Assembly: GCF_029603165.1 (NCBI RefSeq)
Contig: NZ_JAQSVC010000006.1
Location: 212,509-276,508 of the forward strand
Length of the DNA stretch: 64,000 nucleotides
Origin: Galbibacter pacificus
GTDB lineage: Bacteria; Bacteroidota; Bacteroidia; Flavobacteriales; Flavobacteriaceae
Direction: 5' to 3'
The notes beneath the pieces were generated by a model, which was given only the letters and a program-made list of their open reading frames with translations, made no database searches and was not told where the DNA came from. Both the position numbers and the translations under genes were made by a program. Of the stretch, positions 26,892-35,996 are shown piece after piece (position 1 is the first letter of the stretch; the number at the start of each line of letters is the position of its first letter).

Positions 26892-27878
26892 ATGAAACAA
26901 TTAACCATATTAGTGCCAGAAGGTCAAAACAACCTGAGCAGTATTGTTGGCCCCTATAAAATATTTAATAAGGCTAACGATTACTGGAGAGAAAAAGGCG
27001 GGAAGCGGATATTTGATATAAACTTGGCAGGCATTTCTCCAGAAGTGGACTTTTATGACGGGTTATTTTGTGTTAGACCGCAAACCGATATATCGGTTAT
27101 AAAAAAGACCGATTTGATTGTCATTCCATCGCTTAACCATAATTATGAAAAAGCTCTAAATGGTAATCGGTTACTTATAGAATGGATTAAAACACAGTAC
27201 AAAAGCGGGGCGGAAATAGCGAGTATCTGTACAGGAGCATTTCTGCTGGCCGCAGCAGGCTTGTTGAATAACAGGACTTGTTCCACACATTGGGCAGCTT
27301 CAGAAAATTTCAGGAAAAGATTCCCCAACGTAAACCTGCAAACGGACAAGCTAATTACAGATGAAAATGGAATCTATACCAATGGTGGAGCCTATTCTTT
27401 TCTGAACTTAATGGTTTACCTTGTAGAAAAATACTACGACCGCCAGACGGCAGTATATTGTTCTAAAGTTTTCCAGATTGAAATGGATCGTCAAAGCCAA
27501 TCTTCATTTATTATCTTTAAGGGGCAGAAAATGCACGGTGATGAAATGGTAAAAGAAGCTCAGGCATATATCGAAAGTGCATCCCATCAAAAAATTTCCA
27601 TTATGGAATTATCTTCTAAATTTCCAGTTAGTAGACGACAGTTCGACCGACGGTTCATTAAAGCCACCGGAAACACCCCAATGGAATATATACAACGAGT
27701 AAAAGTAGAGGTTGCCAAAAAATCGCTGGAAACCACCCGAAAAACGATCAACGAGGTAATGTACGAAGTAGGGTATTCAGATGAAAAGGCTTTTCGAGAG
27801 GTCTTCCGAAAAATTACAGGGTTAAGCCCATGGGAATACAAAGAACGTTACAATAAAGAATTGATAAGCCAAAATTAA
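26892..27878 (+). CDS. GlxA-family regulator (DJ-1/PfpI domain plus AraC HTH)
   Basis: A 328-residue regulator. Residues about 3-190 form a DJ-1/PfpI-like domain with Cys113 in the elbow SICTGAFLLAAAG; residues about 220-325 are an AraC HTH (SIMELSSKFPVSRRQFDRRF, then INEVMYEVGYSDEKAFREVF). GlxA proteins sense small metabolites and switch divergent genes, here the two SRPBCC genes. A good promoter precedes the ATG. There are no signal or membrane segments. Confidence 0.88.
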   Translation: MKQLTILVPEGQNNLSSIVGPYKIFNKANDYWREKGGKRIFDINLAGISPEVDFYDGLFCVRPQTDISVIKKTDLIVIPSLNHNYEKALNGNRLLIEWIKTQYKSGAEIASICTGAFLLAAAGLLNNRTCSTHWAASENFRKRFPNVNLQTDKLITDENGIYTNGGAYSFLNLMVYLVEKYYDRQTAVYCSKVFQIEMDRQSQSSFIIFKGQKMHGDEMVKEAQAYIESASHQKISIMELSSKFPVSRRQFDRRFIKATGNTPMEYIQRVKVEVAKKSLETTRKTINEVMYEVGYSDEKAFREVFRKITGLSPWEYKERYNKELISQN

Positions 27879-28130
27879 TATTGGCTATGCCTAAAGATTT
27901 AATTTGATAAGGAAAATCAGCCCTGCTTTAATTGACATGGAAACCATTCAGGTTGAAGGAAAGAAAATGATGTAAGCTCCCTTGCAACATTAAAAATTTA
28001 AATTACAGAAAATAACCATATTATGTTTTTTTAGATGTTTGTAATTTTTAATCTGCCGAACACTATTTTTACATAGTAAAATTGAATGGAAATTGCTTCC
28101 CTCTATTAGGTTATCAGTATAGGATTTAAG

Positions 28131-28160
28131 AAAAAAAAGGGCTTTCTCAAGAAAACCCTT
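28131..28160 (-). terminator. rho-independent terminator of tmRNA
   Basis: On the minus strand AAGGGTTTTC pairs with GAAAGCCCTT (28137-28160) across a TTGA loop with one G-T wobble, followed by a run of T (28131-28136). It starts six bases beyond the tmRNA CCA end. Confidence 0.85.
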
Positions 28161-28165
28161 TATCG

Positions 28166-28562
28166 TGGAGTCGGGGAGATTCGAACTCCCGTCCAAACAA
28201 GCAACCAAAATGCTTTCTACATGCTTAGTTTCCGTTTAATTGTCGACAAATAGCTGACCGAAAACCGCCCACTATTTGCTTAGCTCCTTAAAATTTAAAA
28301 CCGTGCCGGAGCTACACCGTTTCTATGTTGACTTTTATGGTGCCTCAAAACGGGTCGCCATCAACAAGGGCTACCCAGAGACATCTCGCCTTCCCGCCTT
28401 GCGGGAACGTGGCCGAAATCTTACTATAACTTCAGATTAGGCAGCAAGAGCGTAGTTATTCTCGCCATTTAAAAAGTGTGAAATATGAGATTTAAGAGCT
28501 GTATCCCAGCGCTCTGCATGCTTACACCTCAATTAGACTCGCTGTCAAAACCAGTCGACCCC
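28166..28562 (-). ncRNA. ssrA: transfer-messenger RNA (tmRNA)
   Basis: Rescues stalled ribosomes and tags the nascent peptide for proteolysis. The 397-nt gene begins GGGGTCGACTGGTTTTGACA, the usual Bacteroidota 5' end, and closes with the acceptor-side half GGGAGTTCGAATCTCCC and a 3' GACTCCA with encoded CCA. The tag frame runs from 28466 to 28437: codons GGC GAG AAT AAC TAC GCT CTT GCT GCC and stop TAA give GENNYALAA. A terminator follows immediately, and a promoter plus a structured leader lie upstream. The 5' leader is presumably removed by RNase P. Confidence 0.97.
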
Positions 28563-28623
28563 AATATATTTATAAAGAACGTTTTTTGGGCATTTCCTGC
28601 TCCCTCCCTGCGGTCGGGCCAGG

Positions 28624-28690
28624 GTCGGGCTATCCGCTATATCCTCGACAAACAAAGTTTCGTCGGGGGATGCCGCTGCTATCCCTAATG
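28624..28690 (-). ncRNA. structured intergenic element, copy B, in the tmRNA leader
   Basis: Second copy of the element. On the minus strand it reads AGGGATAGCAGCG, then a private stem (plus-strand CCTCGAC at 28643-28649 against GTCGGGG at 28662-28668, one wobble), then TAGCGGATAGCCCG. Its first conserved base, 28686, lies about five bases after the transcription start predicted from the TACATTTG box, so the minus-strand RNA would begin almost exactly at the element and continue into tmRNA. It may be a tmRNA leader structure or a separate small RNA. Resemblance to the Flavo-1 motif is a suggestion. Confidence 0.6.
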
Positions 28691-28697
28691 CGGGGTG

Positions 28698-28705
28698 CAA
28701 ATGTA
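28698..28705 (-). promoter_or_regulatory. -7 promoter box for tmRNA and its leader
   Basis: On the minus strand TACATTTG is an exact match to TAnnTTTG. A GTTTA at the right distance upstream is a weak -33 element. It lies about 136 bp before the mature tmRNA 5' end. Confidence 0.6.
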
Positions 28706-28778
28706 ATACAAATTCTTCTAAACTTGCACATTTACAACCAAGCATGTATTTTTAGAACAAAATTTATACCAGAGTGAT

Positions 28779-29984
28779 ATGAAGTTCGGAATTATCAAAG
28801 AGCGGAAAAATCCGCCCGATAGAAGAGTGGTGTTGACACCCCAGGCCTGTCAAACTGTCAAGAAAAAATATCCATCCGCAGCAATTATTGTAGAACCGTC
28901 CAATATCAGGATATTTAAAGATGAAGACTATGCATCGGCCGGGTTCGAACTTTCAGAAAACATGCAACAATGCGATGTTTTATTGGGAGTAAAAGAAGTG
29001 CCTATCGAAGCTCTTATTCCAAATAAAAAATATTTTTTCTTTTCGCACACCATAAAAAAGCAACCTTATAACAAAAAATTGTTACAAGCTGTTTTGGCCA
29101 AAAATATAGAACTGTACGACCATGAAGTAATTACCAACACAAACGGGCAACGTTTGGTAGCCTTTGGCCGTTACGCAGGCATAGTGGGTGCATACAACGG
29201 CATACGTGCATACGGACTTAAATTTGAGCTTTTCGAGCTCCCCAAAGCAGAACACTTACCTAATATGCAGGCACTTATCGATGCTTTGCAGCGCATCCAT
29301 TTACCCGCTATTAAAATTTTGCTCACCGGGAAAGGCCGTGTTGGCAGTGGCGCCAAAGAAATCCTGGATGCCATGAAATTAAAAGAAGTCTCTGTAGAAG
29401 ACTATTTAACAAACAATTTTAATAAGCCGGTCTATTGCCAAATAGATGTGCTTGATTATAACAAAAGAAAAGACGGAAAGGATGCTGATGTAACCGATTT
29501 TTATCAAAATCCATCAGCATACGAATCCAATTTTATGCGCTTTGCCAAGGTAACCAACTTTTATATTGCAGGGCATTTTTATGGCGATGGGGCTCCTTAT
29601 TTATACACCCGTGAGGATGTAAAATCAGAAAAGTTCAACATACAAGTGGTAGCAGATGTCAGCTGCGATATAGATGGGCCGGTAGCCACCACCATTCGCC
29701 CTTCAACCATAGCCAGCCCTATTTATGGCTACAATCCAGAAAGCGAAGAAGAAACCAATTTTAAAAATAAAGGGGCCATTGCGGTAATGGCGGTCGATAA
29801 CCTGCCATGCGAGCTTCCCGCAAATGCCAGCGAAGGCTTTGGCGAAAGTTTTGTTAAATATGTAATCCCATCCTTTTTTAATAATGACAAGGATGGCATT
29901 TTAGAACGGGCCAAAATGACTTCAAATGGGCAGTTAACCAAACGCTATGCCTATTTGCAAGATTATGTGGATGAAAAAGAATAA
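28779..29984 (+). CDS. saccharopine dehydrogenase/alanine dehydrogenase-like NAD(P) oxidoreductase
   Basis: A 401-residue protein with an AlaDH/PNT-type N-terminal domain (MKFGIIKERKNPPDRRVVLTP, then the segment around DVLLGVKEVP) and a Rossmann region with the glycine motif ILLTGKGRVGSGA at about 185-197. The overall pattern is closest to the yeast LYS1-type saccharopine dehydrogenase branch that is common in Flavobacteriia. The reaction would be NAD(P)-dependent oxidation of an amino acid or of saccharopine; lysine metabolism is likely but not proven. It is divergent from tmRNA and precedes fabH by 157 bp. Confidence 0.78.
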   Translation: MKFGIIKERKNPPDRRVVLTPQACQTVKKKYPSAAIIVEPSNIRIFKDEDYASAGFELSENMQQCDVLLGVKEVPIEALIPNKKYFFFSHTIKKQPYNKKLLQAVLAKNIELYDHEVITNTNGQRLVAFGRYAGIVGAYNGIRAYGLKFELFELPKAEHLPNMQALIDALQRIHLPAIKILLTGKGRVGSGAKEILDAMKLKEVSVEDYLTNNFNKPVYCQIDVLDYNKRKDGKDADVTDFYQNPSAYESNFMRFAKVTNFYIAGHFYGDGAPYLYTREDVKSEKFNIQVVADVSCDIDGPVATTIRPSTIASPIYGYNPESEEETNFKNKGAIAVMAVDNLPCELPANASEGFGESFVKYVIPSFFNNDKDGILERAKMTSNGQLTKRYAYLQDYVDEKE

Positions 29985-30141
29985 TAAAATAACCTAATAC
30001 ATTCAAAGTAAATTCATTACCTTTTGTCTACCGTCTTTTTATACATTTGTTGATATTGTGTAACTTGCGGCGCTAATTTTTAATGAAATCGTATTATAAA
30101 AGACGATTGTTTTATTTTTTATAAAAGGAAGGATAAAAAAG

Positions 30142-31155
30142 ATGTACAATTCAAAGATAACAGGATTAGGGTATTATGTTCCCGAAAATGTGGTAACCAA
30201 CGACGATCTATCTAAGTTGATGGACACGAATGATGCCTGGATACAGGAGCGGACTGGTATTAAAGAGCGCCGCCATGTAGTAAAGGGAGATGGCGATACC
30301 ACCACCACAATGGGCGTAAAGGCCGCAAAAATTGCCATAGAACGTTCTGGTTTGGACAAAGATGAAATCGATTTTGTGGTTTTTGCCACCTTGAGTCCCG
30401 ATTATTATTTTCCGGGCCCGGGAGTATTGGTACAACGCGATTTAGGTTTGAAAACCGTTGGAGCACTGGATGTTCGTAACCAATGTTCGGGTTTTGTGTA
30501 TGCCATTTCGGTGGCCGATCAGTTTATTAAAACCGGGATGTACAAAAATGTGCTGGTAATAGGTTCAGAGTTGCATTCTACCGGATTGGATATGACTACG
30601 CGCGGGCGTGGGGTTTCGGTTATTTTTGGCGATGGAGCCGGAGCTGCCGTATTGAGTAGGGAAGAAGATACAACAAAGGGCATACTTTCCACACATTTAC
30701 ATTCTGAAGGAGAGCACGCCGAAGAGTTGGCATTAATAGCCCCGGGAATGGGAAAACGCTGGGTAACCGATATTTTATCCGAAGACAATCCAGAAGAAGA
30801 CACTTCTTATTTTCCGCACATGAACGGTCAATTTGTATTTAAAAATGCCGTGGTTCGCTTTAGCGAGGTAATTAACGAAGGCTTGCAGGCAAATGGCTTA
30901 ACGGCTTCAGATATCGATTTGTTGGTGCCGCATCAGGCAAATTTGAGAATTTCGCAGTTTATTCAGCAGAAATTTAAATTGAATGATGATCAGGTATTCA
31001 ACAACATTATGAAATACGGAAATACCACGGCAGCATCCATACCTATTGCTTTAACCGAAGCTTGGGAGCAAGGTAAGGTTAAAAAAGACGATACAGTGGT
31101 GCTGGCCGCCTTTGGTAGTGGATTTACTTGGGCAAGTGCCATTATAAAATGGTAA
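30142..31155 (+). CDS. fabH: 3-oxoacyl-ACP synthase III (KAS III)
   Basis: Starts fatty-acid synthesis by condensing acyl-CoA with malonyl-ACP. The 337-residue thiolase-fold protein has the FabH triad Cys115 (VRNQCSGF), His264 (VPHQANLRI) and Asn294 (YGNTTAAS), with the 30-residue His-Asn spacing of the family. An AGGAAGG stretch lies about 14 bp before the ATG. It stands apart from the usual plsX-rpmF context, so it may be a second copy used for branched-chain starters or a specialised product. Confidence 0.93.
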   Translation: MYNSKITGLGYYVPENVVTNDDLSKLMDTNDAWIQERTGIKERRHVVKGDGDTTTTMGVKAAKIAIERSGLDKDEIDFVVFATLSPDYYFPGPGVLVQRDLGLKTVGALDVRNQCSGFVYAISVADQFIKTGMYKNVLVIGSELHSTGLDMTTRGRGVSVIFGDGAGAAVLSREEDTTKGILSTHLHSEGEHAEELALIAPGMGKRWVTDILSEDNPEEDTSYFPHMNGQFVFKNAVVRFSEVINEGLQANGLTASDIDLLVPHQANLRISQFIQQKFKLNDDQVFNNIMKYGNTTAASIPIALTEAWEQGKVKKDDTVVLAAFGSGFTWASAIIKW

Positions 31156-31278
31156 TTTAACGTTATTTATTAGCCGTTAATAAGCTGGCATAAAATATTC
31201 AGTAATATAAGGGCATTAAGAGGGATTTTAATAAATTTCACTCAATGTTCTTTTTTGCTTCATATTATTGGTGAAATC

Positions 31279-32004
31279 TTAATCAAAAATAAGTGAATAA
31301 CCAAAACGATACTTTGTGTACAAATCAATACCGAGAAGTATTATTAGGATGAAAATTGCTACGATCAAAAAAGTTTTTTTAAATTCTTTAGTGTCAAACT
31401 CAAAAGTTTCGGGGTGAATAAAAAAATCTGAATAAACAGATTCCGAAATGGTTAAATGGGGGCAAAATAATGTTATTCCTTGTATAAAATGCCCTCTCAA
31501 TTCTCGCCAATTTCCTATAGCTCCCGTATACATAACATCGGTATTGGAAAAAGTAATATGTTTCTCATTTCCTTGATAAAATATCATTAATCGGGTAGAT
31601 GAATAGGGTGTAACACCAACTGTTTTGATAAAAACATCATCGGAGAAAGGAGACGGCGATTTGTTCAATTCTGAAAACAAAATGCTTTCCCTTTTACCAT
31701 TAAGTTTTAGGTAATGCACCCCTTCTTTATTGATAGTTACTTTTTTTATTGATTCCCCTTTTACTGATTTGATGTATTTAACCAATTTATAAGTGCCAAA
31801 AAGGAGAAGCAAATAGTATATAAGAAAAAAATAGATAATGGATGAGACTTCCAAATTAATTTCACTTGCAAATAATATGGGCAACCCATAAAACGTCGCC
31901 ATAAAAAAACAAATTATTAATATGAGCAAAATTTTGCACGCCCATGTCAATGAATGATTAATAACGGTTGATTTTTCAGGAAAATTATCTTTAGTGTAGC
32001 GCAT
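31279..32004 (-). CDS. hypothetical membrane protein
   Basis: A 241-residue protein when started at the ATG at 32004; an in-frame start at 32076 would overlap murQ and add a stretch without a signal, so it is rejected. Three membrane helices are evident: about 20-43 (KILLILIICFFMATFY), 54-75 (IIYFFLIYYLLLLFG) and a C-terminal one ending near YTKY. The middle is a polar beta-rich domain. I recognise no family. It lies 37 bp downstream of murQ on the same strand and may be co-transcribed, but it has no obvious amino-sugar role. Confidence 0.6.
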   Translation of the reverse strand: MRYTKDNFPEKSTVINHSLTWACKILLILIICFFMATFYGLPILFASEINLEVSSIIYFFLIYYLLLLFGTYKLVKYIKSVKGESIKKVTINKEGVHYLKLNGKRESILFSELNKSPSPFSDDVFIKTVGVTPYSSTRLMIFYQGNEKHITFSNTDVMYTGAIGNWRELRGHFIQGITLFCPHLTISESVYSDFFIHPETFEFDTKEFKKTFLIVAIFILIILLGIDLYTKYRFGYSLIFD

Positions 32005-32041
32005 CCCTTGAGTATTATTCCCGAGTAAAAATAGAAAACAA

Positions 32042-32854
32042 TTACCCTTTAAAAAAGGTAATTGCTTTTTTAACACTTTGGTGTTCCATTAACAGCTTTT
32101 GGGCTTCTTCTTTTTCTATATGCAGTTCATCCATCAACATTTTTACACCTCGTTTCACCAATTTTTTATTGGAAAGCTGCATATTAATCATTTTATTCCC
32201 CTTTACTTTCCCCATTTTTATCATTAAGGAAGTAGAAATCATATTCAAGATTAATTTTTGGGCAGTTCCGGCTTTCATGCGAGTGCTTCCAGTAACAAAT
32301 TCAGGCCCCACCACGACTTCAATAGGATAGGCTACATTGGTAGCTAGCGGACTGTTTTTGTTGCAGGTAATGCACCCGGTAACAATATTGTTCTCTTTTG
32401 CTTTTTTTACACCGCCAATAACATAAGGAGTAGTCCCCGATGCTGCAATGCCAATAACGGCATCTTTATCAGAAATTAAATGTTCCTGCATGTCCAGCCA
32501 TGCTTTCTCGGTATTGTCTTCTTCATTTTCAACGGCATTTCGCAAGGCAGTATCTCCACCGGCTATAAGTGCAATAACCAATTCTTTAGAGACCCCATAC
32601 GTAGGTGGAAGTTCTGATGCATCGAGAACTCCTAATCGTCCACTTGTACCAGCTCCAAGATAAAATAACCGTCCGCCGTCTTTCATTTTTTCATATACAG
32701 CATCAACGAGTTTTTCTATTTTGGGAAGTGCTTTTTCAATAGCATTCGGCACCGTTTTGTCTTCGGTATTTATATTGTAGAGCAGTTCTTGCGTGCTCAT
32801 TTTTTCTAGATTATTATAATGCGAAGCATTTTCAGTGGTTAGTTGTTGGCTCAT
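32042..32854 (-). CDS. murQ: N-acetylmuramic acid 6-phosphate etherase
   Basis: Splits MurNAc-6-phosphate into GlcNAc-6-phosphate and lactate during peptidoglycan recycling or external murein use. The 270-residue SIS-domain protein carries the signature GAGTSGRLGVLDASE with catalytic Glu81 (Glu83 in E. coli) and a second acidic site near Glu112 (AVENEED). It overlaps the upstream symporter gene by 23 bp, implying coupled translation of transporter and etherase. No AnmK or MurK homologue is seen next to it. Confidence 0.95.
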   Translation of the reverse strand: MSQQLTTENASHYNNLEKMSTQELLYNINTEDKTVPNAIEKALPKIEKLVDAVYEKMKDGGRLFYLGAGTSGRLGVLDASELPPTYGVSKELVIALIAGGDTALRNAVENEEDNTEKAWLDMQEHLISDKDAVIGIAASGTTPYVIGGVKKAKENNIVTGCITCNKNSPLATNVAYPIEVVVGPEFVTGSTRMKAGTAQKLILNMISTSLMIKMGKVKGNKMINMQLSNKKLVKRGVKMLMDELHIEKEEAQKLLMEHQSVKKAITFFKG

Positions 32855-34304
32855 GATTTTTTTTGATTATGATTAAGAAGGATATGGCAATAAGGGCATT
32901 TATAAAAATGTTCATAAAACCGAGGTCGAAACGGAAGTACTGTATCAGGGCTCCATTTAAAATATACGTTAAAACAGGGGCAAGAATGCAAATAACGGGC
33001 ACGAGTTTATCGGTAATGTTTATTTTGGTGAAAATCCCTAAAATGAAGAGCCCAAGTAATGGGCCATACGTATACCCAGCTACTTTAAATATATTGGTAA
33101 TAATATCTCCCGTGCTATTTGCAAAAGCCATGATAATTGCAAAAACGATAATGTTAAACCCGAACAGCGTTATATTTTTTGCCTTCTTTTTTTTTGATGG
33201 TGTTTTCTTTTCCATGTTTAAAAAGTCGTGGGTAAATGAAGTTGTTAAAGCAGTTAAGGCAGAATCTACACTGGAAAATGCCGCAGCGGTAATTCCTAAA
33301 ATGAATGTAATGGCTGCTGCAATACCAAAATAATTAAGCGACAATTTAGGGAAAAGATCATCGGTGTTGATAAAAGTACCGTTTTCATTTACAGGAAGGG
33401 AAACACCCTGTTTTTCTGCATAAATATATAGGAGCACCCCTAGCCCTAAAAACAGAAATTGAGTGATGGCTAAAATGAAACTGAAAACCAACGCATTTTT
33501 TTGTGCTTCGCCTTTCGATTTGCATGTGAGGGTTTTTTGCATGATATTTTGATCGAGCCCCATCATGGCAATGGCTATTAAAACACCAGAAATAATCTGT
33601 TTGAAGAAGTTATTTCCCGATTTTGGGTCCCAATCAAAGACCTGAAAGTATTTGTGGGACGTAACTGCGTCAATGGTTTCAGAAAATGAAAAGTTAAGGG
33701 CGTTTTTAATGGCAAAAATAGAAACGACGGCCGCAACAATTAAAAAGGTGGTCTGCAAAGTATCTGTCCAAACAATGGTTTTTATTCCCGATTTGTTTGT
33801 ATAGACCCAAATTAGTGCTAAAATAATAACAACCGTTACAGGAAATGGAACACCCAAGGGGGCAAACATGGCATAATCGAGTACTTTTACAGCCAATAAA
33901 AGGCGTAAAGACGCACCAAAGGATTGTGATATGATGAAAAACAGCGAACCGGTTTTGTAGGAATAAAACCCAAAACGATTGGATAAATAGGTGTAAATGG
34001 AGATCAATTTGAATTTGTAGTAAATGGGAATAAGTACAAAAACGATAAAACTATAACCAATAACGTTCCCGATTACAAACTGAAAATAGTACAAATAGTT
34101 GTTGGAAACCATCCCGGGAATAGAAACAAATGTAACTCCCGACATGGCGGCGCCAATCATTCCGTAGGCTACCAACGGCCATGGGGATTGCCTGTCGCCG
34201 GTATAATAAGCATCGGCTCCCGACTTTTTGGAAACGAGGTATGAAATGCCTACTAAAATGATAAAATATCCAAGAAAAACGGCTAAAAAGAGCGTAGTAT
34301 TCAT
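32832..34304 (-). CDS. sodium:solute symporter (SSS family), probably amino-sugar uptake
   Basis: A 490-residue transporter with about 13 membrane helices and the SSS landmarks YAMIGAAMSG-type (YGMIGAAMSGVTF near residue 48) and AAAFSSVDSALTALTTSF. Overlap with murQ by 23 bp suggests that it imports MurNAc, MurNAc-peptides or a related sugar across the inner membrane. A close paralogue lies at 41299. The outer-membrane receptor that would be expected next to it has decayed (see 34363-34991). Confidence 0.88.
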   Translation of the reverse strand: MNTTLFLAVFLGYFIILVGISYLVSKKSGADAYYTGDRQSPWPLVAYGMIGAAMSGVTFVSIPGMVSNNYLYYFQFVIGNVIGYSFIVFVLIPIYYKFKLISIYTYLSNRFGFYSYKTGSLFFIISQSFGASLRLLLAVKVLDYAMFAPLGVPFPVTVVIILALIWVYTNKSGIKTIVWTDTLQTTFLIVAAVVSIFAIKNALNFSFSETIDAVTSHKYFQVFDWDPKSGNNFFKQIISGVLIAIAMMGLDQNIMQKTLTCKSKGEAQKNALVFSFILAITQFLFLGLGVLLYIYAEKQGVSLPVNENGTFINTDDLFPKLSLNYFGIAAAITFILGITAAAFSSVDSALTALTTSFTHDFLNMEKKTPSKKKKAKNITLFGFNIIVFAIIMAFANSTGDIITNIFKVAGYTYGPLLGLFILGIFTKINITDKLVPVICILAPVLTYILNGALIQYFRFDLGFMNIFINALIAISFLIIIKKNHEPTTNH

Positions 34305-34362
34305 ATGAGGTTATTTATACTGTAAAATTGGTTTGATCTGTATATTGTATTCGTGGAGGTCT

Positions 34363-34991
34363 TCAAAACTTTCCAAATCCTGCATCGACATTCAAATTGG
34401 TAACATTGGTCGTTAGGTTACTGGTTATAACGCCATCGATAACATATAAAGGTTCTGATGAACCGCTAATTGTACTTGGCCTCCTTAACCGAATCGAGAA
34501 TCCACCGGCCGGGTCTCCAGAATTTTGTGTAATCTGGGCACCGGGAATTTTCCCCTGAATAGTCGCGTAACGCTTGGGGTAGGTGCTTTTGTAATGTCCT
34601 CAGATTTTAAAGTGGTAATGGCATTACCGATTTTCTTTCTGGATTGCGATACGCTCGATCCCATCACCACGACTTCTTCTAAAGCATTTACGTCGCTTTT
34701 TAAAAAAATGGAGATGCTGTTTTGGCCGGAAGGAACCGTAACTTCTTTGGCAATATAGCTAATAATCATTACACTTTTTTCGTCTGGGATAGTAATTGAA
34801 AATTTTCCATCAAAATCTGTAACAGCACCTGTAGTTGTTCCCTTAATTATAAGATTGGCCCCCGGGAGGGGTTGATTATCATCTTCTGAAGTAACTGTGC
34901 CATTAATCGATCTTTCTTGAGCTAACGCATAATTTACCAATAGGAAAAGAGCTGCTAGCATAGTAAAATATTGCTTTTTCATTGTAAACAA
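34363..34991 (-). pseudogene. SusC-like TonB-dependent receptor remnant
   Basis: The first 140 residues are normal: signal peptide ending NYALAQ, CarboxypepD_reg domain with GTTTGAVTDFDGKFS, and the start of the plug, EEVVVMGSS. At about 34555-34575 the frame shifts; the correct continuation (QGKIPGAQITQNSGDPAGGF, later SEPLYVIDGV) is readable in another frame and then ends at a TGA at 34363-34365. A normal SusC has about 1000 residues, so more than 2 kb of barrel is missing and no SusD follows. The gene was presumably the outer-membrane importer of the MurQ/SSS locus. Confidence 0.85.
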
Positions 34992-35054
34992 AAATTTTTA
35001 AGTGGAAATGAAGTTAGTATTTTTTCTATACATGTGCAAGAAAAATGTATAAAA

Positions 35055-35140
35055 ATGCATTATTTTTGCATATTTTAATTAATATTTGCTTTTTACAGCA
35101 TTAATGTTTTATATTTCATGCATGTATTAAATAATATGCA
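35055..35140. promoter_or_regulatory. candidate ATGCA/TGCAT operator cluster between the receptor remnant and the DeoR gene
   Basis: ATGCA (35055-35059) and TGCAT (35067-35071) form a dyad; CATGCATG (35117-35124) and TATGCA (35135-35140) follow. CATGCAT recurs at about 35907-35913 upstream of nagB. The shared pentamer could be the site of the neighbouring DeoR-type regulator. Confidence 0.4.
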
Positions 35141-35149
35141 GGCAAAACC

Positions 35150-35899
35150 ATGCAAAAAAAAGAAAGACAAGATATAATTGTAGATGAGGTAAGGGTAAAC
35201 AGGAATGTATCGTCCAATTACTTAGCTGAAAAATTAAAAGTTTCTGAAGATACCATTAGGCGGGACCTCAATGAACTTGATAAAAAGGGATTGATCATGA
35301 AGGTTCATGGAGGGGCCGTATCTACCATCCAGAAGCTATATCACTACAATGAAGATGTTGTGTTTAATAAAGAAGGAAAGAACATTATTGCCATAAAAGC
35401 AGTTTCATTGATAGAAGATGGCATGGTGGTAATTATTAGTGGGGGGACTACCAATTTAATGTTGGCAAGACAGCTCCCTAAAGATCTAAAGGCAACTGTG
35501 TATACCTATAGTTTGCCCATTGCAATGCAACTCTCTGAACATCCATCGGTAGAAGTAATTTTTATAGGCGGAAAAATTAATAAAAAGTCAATGGTTACCG
35601 TTGGTATCGACGTGGTTCAGTCGCTTTCCGAAGTTGTTGCGGATATCTGCTTTATTGGTGTCAGCAGTATAAATATTGCAAATGGCCTAACGGATGAAGG
35701 TTACGAAGTTTCCCTTGTAAAAAGGGCCATGATTACGGCCTCAGACAAAATAGTGGTTTTGGCAACTTCAAATAAATTGAATGTAAGGCAAAACTACAAC
35801 GTGTGCAGTTTAAACGAAATTAACACTTTGATAACCGAGTTGAATCCAAATGATAATAAATTGCGCAACTATTTATTGCAAAACGTGCAAACAATCTAA
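35150..35899 (+). CDS. DeoR-family transcriptional repressor
   Basis: A 249-residue regulator with an N-terminal DeoR winged HTH (SSNYLAEKLKVSEDTIRRDL, then KGLIMKVHGGAV) and a C-terminal sugar-phosphate-sensing DeoRC domain (IISGGTTNLMLARQL and FIGVSSINIANGLT). Such repressors respond to phosphorylated sugars. It lies 97 bp upstream of nagB on the same strand and divergent from the SusC remnant/symporter/murQ unit, so it is the likely local repressor responding to an amino-sugar phosphate. Confidence 0.9.
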   Translation: MQKKERQDIIVDEVRVNRNVSSNYLAEKLKVSEDTIRRDLNELDKKGLIMKVHGGAVSTIQKLYHYNEDVVFNKEGKNIIAIKAVSLIEDGMVVIISGGTTNLMLARQLPKDLKATVYTYSLPIAMQLSEHPSVEVIFIGGKINKKSMVTVGIDVVQSLSEVVADICFIGVSSINIANGLTDEGYEVSLVKRAMITASDKIVVLATSNKLNVRQNYNVCSLNEINTLITELNPNDNKLRNYLLQNVQTI

Positions 35900-35996
35900 T
35901 GTAAAACATGCATAAAAACGGCAAGATGCAAGCGTATAGTTGCTGAAATTGTTTGAAAATAGTAACTTTAATGATTAACCGATTTAACATACACAA

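Noticed and set aside
16763..27878. Genomic island or integrated element
   Set aside because: The region looks accessory in content and spacing, but no integrase, att-type repeats, tRNA junction or transposase is visible at its ends.
27990..28208. Minus-strand 72-codon frame across the tmRNA terminator
   Set aside because: Runs out of the tmRNA 3' end through its terminator; low-complexity product, no family.
28485..28777. Small plus-strand and minus-strand coding frames over the tmRNA 5' end and leader
   Set aside because: They overlap the tmRNA gene or the structured leader and encode no recognisable protein.
31156..31278. Bidirectional terminator between fabH and the convergent membrane-protein gene
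   Set aside because: A TTATTA/TAATAA dyad exists but has an A/T-only stem and no T-run, so it would not be stable.
34525..34758. Plus-strand frame opposite the SusC remnant
   Set aside because: Antisense shadow of the decayed receptor; no family features.
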